Below are positions 13,284 through 17,200 of a stretch of 17,200 nucleotides of DNA, in pieces. Origin of the DNA: Paracoccaceae bacterium. Lineage in GTDB: Bacteria; Pseudomonadota; Alphaproteobacteria; Rhodobacterales; Rhodobacteraceae. The translations under genes were made by a program, and so were the position numbers. The stretch's first letter is position 1, and each line of letters opens with the position of its first letter. The stretch lies in the NCBI GenBank assembly GCA_013214715.1, contig JABSSB010000140.1, positions 1 to 17,200 of the forward strand. Direction: 5' to 3'. The notes under the pieces are model-generated. The model saw nothing but the letters and a program-made list of their open reading frames with translations, had not been told where the DNA came from and ran no database searches.

Positions 13284-15493
13284 TGCCAAACCCTCGACCA
13301 CTGGCTTTCCAGCGCGTCTGTATGGGAGGCGCGCACCGTGCTGTACAGCCGCCCCGGCACCTGGAGTCGCTGCCCACCATCGCGCTGGATGACCCGCAAG
13401 GTGGTGCCCGCGGCAGACCGTGACGGCAGCCCCGTGAACCAGCTGATCGGGATGCGGATGCGCATGCCTTTGTCGAAGGAGCCTTCGCCGAACTCTTCGG
13501 CGCTGACATTGGTCAGGGTGAAGAAGCCGCCGACCAGCCAGCCATTGTCGAATTCGCGGTCCAGCGAGAAGGTCGCGCCGACATCCCCGGCCAGATAGCG
13601 CCCCGCATCAATCTGCAATTTGTAATCCAGCGGCAGATCCGCATAAAGCGAGGCGTGGCCCGTAAACACGGTGTAGTCGAGGAACTGGAAATCCACGCCA
13701 TAGTCGCGCTTACGAACGTAATTGGCTTCGATGCCCAGACCCCAGAACTGGTTGGACGGTTTCCACAGCACCTCGGTCGAGAGCCCGCCGAACATCTGTT
13801 CAACATAACCTGCGGTTACGCGCCCATAGACATCTTCGCGTATCTTGAAATAGCGCGCGCCGTAAAGCTGCGGCATGGTGAAATCATTCTCGGCATATAG
13901 CGCCTGGTCGGTGCGCACCGGTTCAAGTTCGGTTGGTGGCACCACGCCCTGTTTGATGTTTCCAGCCAGACGATAATGCAGCGAGCCCGCGGCCAGCCAG
14001 CCGGGGGACGGCCGGTAAAACCCGCGCAGCGCGAGGCCGACATCCAGACGCAACGGCACCGACGGATCAAAGAAGCCGGGTTCGAAATACGGGCCGAAAT
14101 TCACCCCGGAATCAGGGTAAAGATCTGCCGCAGGGCCCAGATCGGCGGCGCTTGGCCGCTCGGCATCGCGGATGGTGGTGAGGGCCAAGAGCTTGGCGGC
14201 ATTGCCCGGCGAGAACTCCAGCGTCTCCAGATCCGAGCGTTCGATTGTCACGGCCGAGAGCCCGACAGAAAAATTTGTGGGCACGATGGTGAAGATTTCC
14301 ACCGAGGCCGGCAATTCTTCGGCCAGAACACGTGCCGCGCGCCCGATGGCCCCGGCTTCAGACTGCATTCTGATGTTACGGATGCGCAGTTCGGCCGTGT
14401 TGGAGGTCAGCGCCAACCCTTCAAGGCGCAGCCCTTCGGCGACCAACCGTCCGCTGATTACTTCTTTGAGCGACAATTGCGTTTCGCGGCTGGCGGCCCA
14501 GGCCGTGTCATAGGCGCCCGGGTTCGAGGCCCTGCTGGGGCGCCGCTCAAGCGGACGGGCGGGCGGGAAGGCGCGGAATTCGCGCAGGGGTTCGGTCGGG
14601 TTCAGTGCCAGCTGATAACGCAGGCCCACCGCATCCCCGAACATATAGCTCGCCCCGATGCGCGAGCGTTTGGTCCATTGGTAATCAACCCCGAAATTGA
14701 ACGGGGTGCGGCGCGTAAAAGCGGTGCCGCGCTGCGCTTCGAGCGGATAATTGTCCGACGAATATTCCGCCGTCAGGAACGTGCGCGGTGTGGCGCGCCA
14801 GACCACAGAGCCGAAAGGCGCGAAATCGCCGCGGAACCAGTCATCGAATTCCAACTGCCCGCCGCGGCCCGATGTGCCGCCCGGGCGGGTGCCGGTGCTG
14901 CCAATGGCGCCATAGCTGCCCAGCCGCCCCCAGCCCAGACCCAAGGTCACCGCCACATTGCCCGGGCTGCCGCCATTCAGGCCTGGTGTCGCAAAATTCT
15001 TGGTCCCGACGATATATTCCGACGAATAGAGCCCGGTGCCGCCGATATCGCGCAGTCCGAGCACAACCGACGGACGCCGGGCGTTTTCGCTCATCAAGCG
15101 GAAGCGGAAGTCAAAGCCACGGTCCCAGTACAGCCCGTCGCGGTTGCGCGTCGTATTTTCAAGGCCGGAATAGCGAAACCCAAAGCCCAGCCAGGGCGTG
15201 CCTTGGAAATAGGTGGTAAAGCGGTTCTGCCCGGCAAAGGTCGTGGCGGTGAAGGCAAAGGTGGCGTCGCGCATCATCAGGGCATTTGGCATATCGAGGG
15301 ATCCCGGCTCCCCGAACATGTTCAAGCTGGTGACCCTCGCGGCCCTTTCAATCGCTGCGCGGCGGGTTTCTGCGCGGTCGAGCACTTCAGGACCGTCTTC
15401 CGGGGCGATATAGTCTTGGGCCATGGCGGTTCCGATAACGGCAATCAGACCAGCCGCAAACATCCCGACCAATGCTGGTTTCTTAGCGCGCAC
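13280..15493 (-). CDS. yjbH: YjbH family outer-membrane beta-barrel protein (exopolysaccharide)
   Basis: Predicted 737-residue exported protein. A signal peptide (residues 1-25, cleavage after AMA) is followed by a mature chain rich in alternating aromatic and polar residues, as expected of beta strands. The N-terminal half has YjbH features such as FGEPGSLDMPNALMM (about 61-75) and WLGFGFRYSG; the C-terminal barrel region includes FSLDREFDNGWLVGGFFTLT. YjbH proteins are thought to take part in exopolysaccharide secretion across the outer membrane. GTG 15493 is the start, supported by AAAGAGG 5 bases upstream; the next ATG would cut into the signal peptide. yjbF follows with a 4-base overlap. 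Length is normal for the family. Confidence 0.88.
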   Translation of the reverse strand: MRAKKPALVGMFAAGLIAVIGTAMAQDYIAPEDGPEVLDRAETRRAAIERAARVTSLNMFGEPGSLDMPNALMMRDATFAFTATTFAGQNRFTTYFQGTPWLGFGFRYSGLENTTRNRDGLYWDRGFDFRFRLMSENARRPSVVLGLRDIGGTGLYSSEYIVGTKNFATPGLNGGSPGNVAVTLGLGWGRLGSYGAIGSTGTRPGGTSGRGGQLEFDDWFRGDFAPFGSVVWRATPRTFLTAEYSSDNYPLEAQRGTAFTRRTPFNFGVDYQWTKRSRIGASYMFGDAVGLRYQLALNPTEPLREFRAFPPARPLERRPSRASNPGAYDTAWAASRETQLSLKEVISGRLVAEGLRLEGLALTSNTAELRIRNIRMQSEAGAIGRAARVLAEELPASVEIFTIVPTNFSVGLSAVTIERSDLETLEFSPGNAAKLLALTTIRDAERPSAADLGPAADLYPDSGVNFGPYFEPGFFDPSVPLRLDVGLALRGFYRPSPGWLAAGSLHYRLAGNIKQGVVPPTELEPVRTDQALYAENDFTMPQLYGARYFKIREDVYGRVTAGYVEQMFGGLSTEVLWKPSNQFWGLGIEANYVRKRDYGVDFQFLDYTVFTGHASLYADLPLDYKLQIDAGRYLAGDVGATFSLDREFDNGWLVGGFFTLTNVSAEEFGEGSFDKGMRIRIPISWFTGLPSRSAAGTTLRVIQRDGGQRLQVPGRLYSTVRASHTDALESQWSRVWQ

Positions 15494-15546
15494 CGTGACC
15501 TCTTTAACCTGCTCTTTTTCTTACTTGGCAGTAGAGCTATCGGTTT

Positions 15547-15615
15547 TTAGCCAAAGCGCCAGAGAAAACGCATCGCGCCGGGCGTGACACTGTAGAATTG
15601 TGGTAAAACGGTCAT
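15547..15615 (-). CDS. possible 22-codon leader ORF between the SpoA-domain gene and yjbH
   Basis: A short ATG-to-TAA frame begins MTVLPQFYSVTPG and ends with LWRFG, lying in the 150-base gap just upstream of yjbH. The peptide looks balanced, but no ribosome binding site precedes it and no homologue is known to me. Speculative. Confidence 0.15.
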   Translation of the reverse strand: MTVLPQFYSVTPGAMRFLWRFG

Positions 15616-15643
15616 GAGGCGCGCAGATGTAGCGCAGCGTGAA

Positions 15644-16888
15644 TTACCCCTGTCCAGACAGATCCAGCGGCGGCAAATCCGGCAGTTCGTCGATATCCAA
15701 CGTCGGGAGCGGCAGGTCTGCCGGGTCCGATGCAGCGACATCGGGCAGTGCAGGCAGGCCCGCGCCGGCCCCATCGCCGCCGATATCGAGATCAGGAAGA
15801 TCAGGCAGATCGTCCAAACCCTGGGCGGAGGGCAGATCCGCATCAATGTCGGACAGATCCGCTGAGTCACCGCCGGGATCAAGCGGCAGTGCCAGCTCTG
15901 CCTCCGGGGGATCGAGCGAGGGTATATCCACGCTGGGATCGGGGAGATCGACGGGCACGTCGGACCGGGCCAGATCGGCGCCAAGACCCGGCATCGCTTC
16001 TGGCATAAGCTCGTGGGGCTGATCCCCGGCCCCGACGCCCAATCGGATCGCACGCATCCCGTCTAGCTGCCCCAAACGGCCCATTGTCACACGCTGCCCG
16101 TCCCGGTCCACCAGATGCACCCGATCAAACCCTGCATCCGGCAGAGCAATAAGTTGATCCGGCATCATCTGGCGCAGGTCCGACAGCGTCATTGGCAATT
16201 GGCAGAGCGAGGTTGTCAGCACCGCCCGCGCCTGTGGCAAGGCGCGCGAGAGGCTGCTTTTCTGCCCCGCATCATCGTCTTCGGTCTGCGCCATGGGAAG
16301 CGGGTCGTCGGGCAGCAGCGCGACAAGCCCGCCCTGTCGTTCGCCCCCGGCGATATCCAGCTGCAAAGAGAACACCCTGTATTCATTGGCTTGCAATGCC
16401 AGTGCCAGCGCGCGCGGCGTCGTCACCGGCCCGGCAAAGCGAAAGCCCTGCACGCAATGGCGGTCTATATTCACTTCGGTCAGAGCACGGCTGTGATCCA
16501 GAAACCCTTCGACCAAAGGTTCGATCAGCGCGGCATCTGTGCCGGTGAAAGCCCGCCCGTCCGATCCGCCGGACAGAACCTCTCCGACCGTTTGTTTCTG
16601 GATCAGCGCCTCGACAATGCTGCGGTCGATGGTGAGGGCGGCGACACGGTCCTGCGGCCCTTCGAGCAGGATGAGCATACCATCCTGCGGCAACATCGGC
16701 TCAATCTCTTCGGTTGTCAGCCGGGCCTGTTTCGCGCCGATCGCGGCAATGGGCAATTCAAACCGTTCCGTGCCTGCCAGCGCAATGGCCAGACGCATGG
16801 CCCGCAACAGGGCCCGCTGCCCGTTGCGCCCGTTTTCACGCTCTGCCGCTGTTTTGCGGCGCAGAATGGTGTCGCTGTCTGCCGTCAT
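15644..16888 (-). CDS. FliM/FliN-type SpoA-domain protein with long acidic tail
   Basis: Predicted 414-residue cytoplasmic protein. Residues about 20-200 form a FliM-middle-like region, and 215-286 are a SpoA (surface presentation of antigens) domain (LPMTLSDLRQMMPDQLIALP, then DGQRVTMGRLG). Residues 309-414 have no Lys, Arg or His, about a quarter Asp/Glu, and many LPDLP-like repeats, so they are probably disordered. SpoA domains build the flagellar switch and type III secretion C-rings; no other flagellar gene is in the window, and this protein lacks the usual FliM CheY-binding start. ATG 16888 has AGG 7 bases upstream. A histidine kinase gene ends 76 bases upstream on the same strand, which suggests a linked signalling role (inference). 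Confidence 0.75.
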   Translation of the reverse strand: MTADSDTILRRKTAAERENGRNGQRALLRAMRLAIALAGTERFELPIAAIGAKQARLTTEEIEPMLPQDGMLILLEGPQDRVAALTIDRSIVEALIQKQTVGEVLSGGSDGRAFTGTDAALIEPLVEGFLDHSRALTEVNIDRHCVQGFRFAGPVTTPRALALALQANEYRVFSLQLDIAGGERQGGLVALLPDDPLPMAQTEDDDAGQKSSLSRALPQARAVLTTSLCQLPMTLSDLRQMMPDQLIALPDAGFDRVHLVDRDGQRVTMGRLGQLDGMRAIRLGVGAGDQPHELMPEAMPGLGADLARSDVPVDLPDPSVDIPSLDPPEAELALPLDPGGDSADLSDIDADLPSAQGLDDLPDLPDLDIGGDGAGAGLPALPDVAASDPADLPLPTLDIDELPDLPPLDLSGQG

Positions 16889-16964
16889 GTCCGGCCTGTC
16901 TTCCGCTTTGACCCGAGAACACCCCGTTCCTAGCAGACCCACCCTTACCAGAGGCTTACCACGC

Positions 16965-17200
16965 TTATTGCGCGGCCATTTCCGCACGCTGCAGCGATAC
17001 CCGGAACGCCGCCCCGCCCTGACCAGGCAAGTATTTGATTTCACCGCCCAATCTGTGCATGATCTCACGACAGATGGCCAAACCAAGCCCCGCGCCCCCG
17101 GCCCGCTCCGGAGCAACACGCGAAAATTTTTCGAAAATCAGGTCGCGTTCGCCTTCGGGGATGCCGCTGCCATTATCGATAAAATCCAGCATCAGCCCTG
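16965..17200 (-). CDS. sensor histidine kinase, C-terminal part of the ATPase domain (cut by window edge)
   Basis: The last 78 residues of a histidine kinase are visible. The G1 box DNGSGIP, the F box IFEKFSRV and the G2 box GAGLGLAICREIM of the HATPase_c domain are in order, ending with GEIKYLPGQGGAAFRVSL. The frame stays open to the window end, so sensor, dimerisation and N-box parts are outside. The closeness of the G boxes to the C terminus shows that no receiver domain follows. It is probably co-transcribed with the SpoA-domain gene 76 bases downstream. Confidence 0.9.
   Translation of the reverse strand, partial: GLMLDFIDNGSGIPEGERDLIFEKFSRVAPERAGGAGLGLAICREIMHRLGGEIKYLPGQGGAAFRVSLQRAEMAAQ

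Noticed and set aside
13976..15550. 524-codon plus-strand frame opposite yjbH
   Set aside because: Arg/Ala/Gln-rich antisense shadow; yjbH has a signal peptide and family motifs on the other strand.
1..17200. CRISPR array, insertion sequence or phage genes
   Set aside because: No regularly spaced direct repeats, transposase motifs or terminal inverted repeats with target duplications were found by eye.

Overview
The window reads as chromosomal DNA of an alphaproteobacterium, most likely Rhodobacteraceae (roseobacter/Rhodobacter group). The reasons are high GC, NNC/NNG-rich codon use, a GapR/DUF2312 protein, a TIGR01244 protein beside a Blh-type metallo-hydrolase, and a YjbF/YjbH exopolysaccharide pair. 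The placement is inferred from gene content; no rRNA or marker phylogeny is available here.

Layout. (1) 24-2839, minus: an acyl-CoA synthetase overlapping a downstream HSL-type alpha/beta hydrolase. (2) 2986-4788, minus: a fused MsbA-like ABC half-transporter. (3) 4875-5183, minus: tRNA-Gly(UCC) with a recognisable promoter, then a structured segment ending in a strong intrinsic terminator that may be a small RNA. (4) 5257-6420, minus: a WecA/TagO-type polyprenyl-phosphate sugar-1-phosphate transferase, preceded by an AT-rich leader. (5) 6722-6988, minus: gapR, with its own terminator. (6) 7150-8341, plus, divergent from gapR: kdsD and a small two-helix membrane protein. (7) 8518-10274, plus: a sulfur module made of a Blh/persulfide-dioxygenase-like metallo-hydrolase, a decayed YeeE/YedE permease pair, and a TIGR01244 CX5R protein. 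(8) About 10275-12550: an accessory-looking patch of lower GC. It holds a DUF4345 membrane protein divergent from a TetR regulator, with a perfect palindromic operator between them, followed by the remnant of an NAD(P)-dependent oxidoreductase gene. (9) 12552-15493, minus: yjbH-yjbF, translationally coupled. (10) 15644-17200, minus: a SpoA (FliM/FliN)-domain protein with a long acidic tail, and the C-terminal end of a sensor histidine kinase cut by the window edge.

Working together: kdsD (Kdo precursor), the WecA-like enzyme, the MsbA-like exporter and yjbH/yjbF all point to envelope and surface polysaccharide functions, but they are not one operon. The metallo-hydrolase and TIGR01244 genes are intact while the permease genes between them are broken, so the sulfur module appears to be losing its transport part. 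No CRISPR array, insertion sequence or phage gene is visible. I see no clear-cut undescribed system. The best candidates for something new are the TetR/DUF4345 unit with its operator, the histidine kinase/SpoA acidic-tail pair, and the possible sRNA next to tRNA-Gly.
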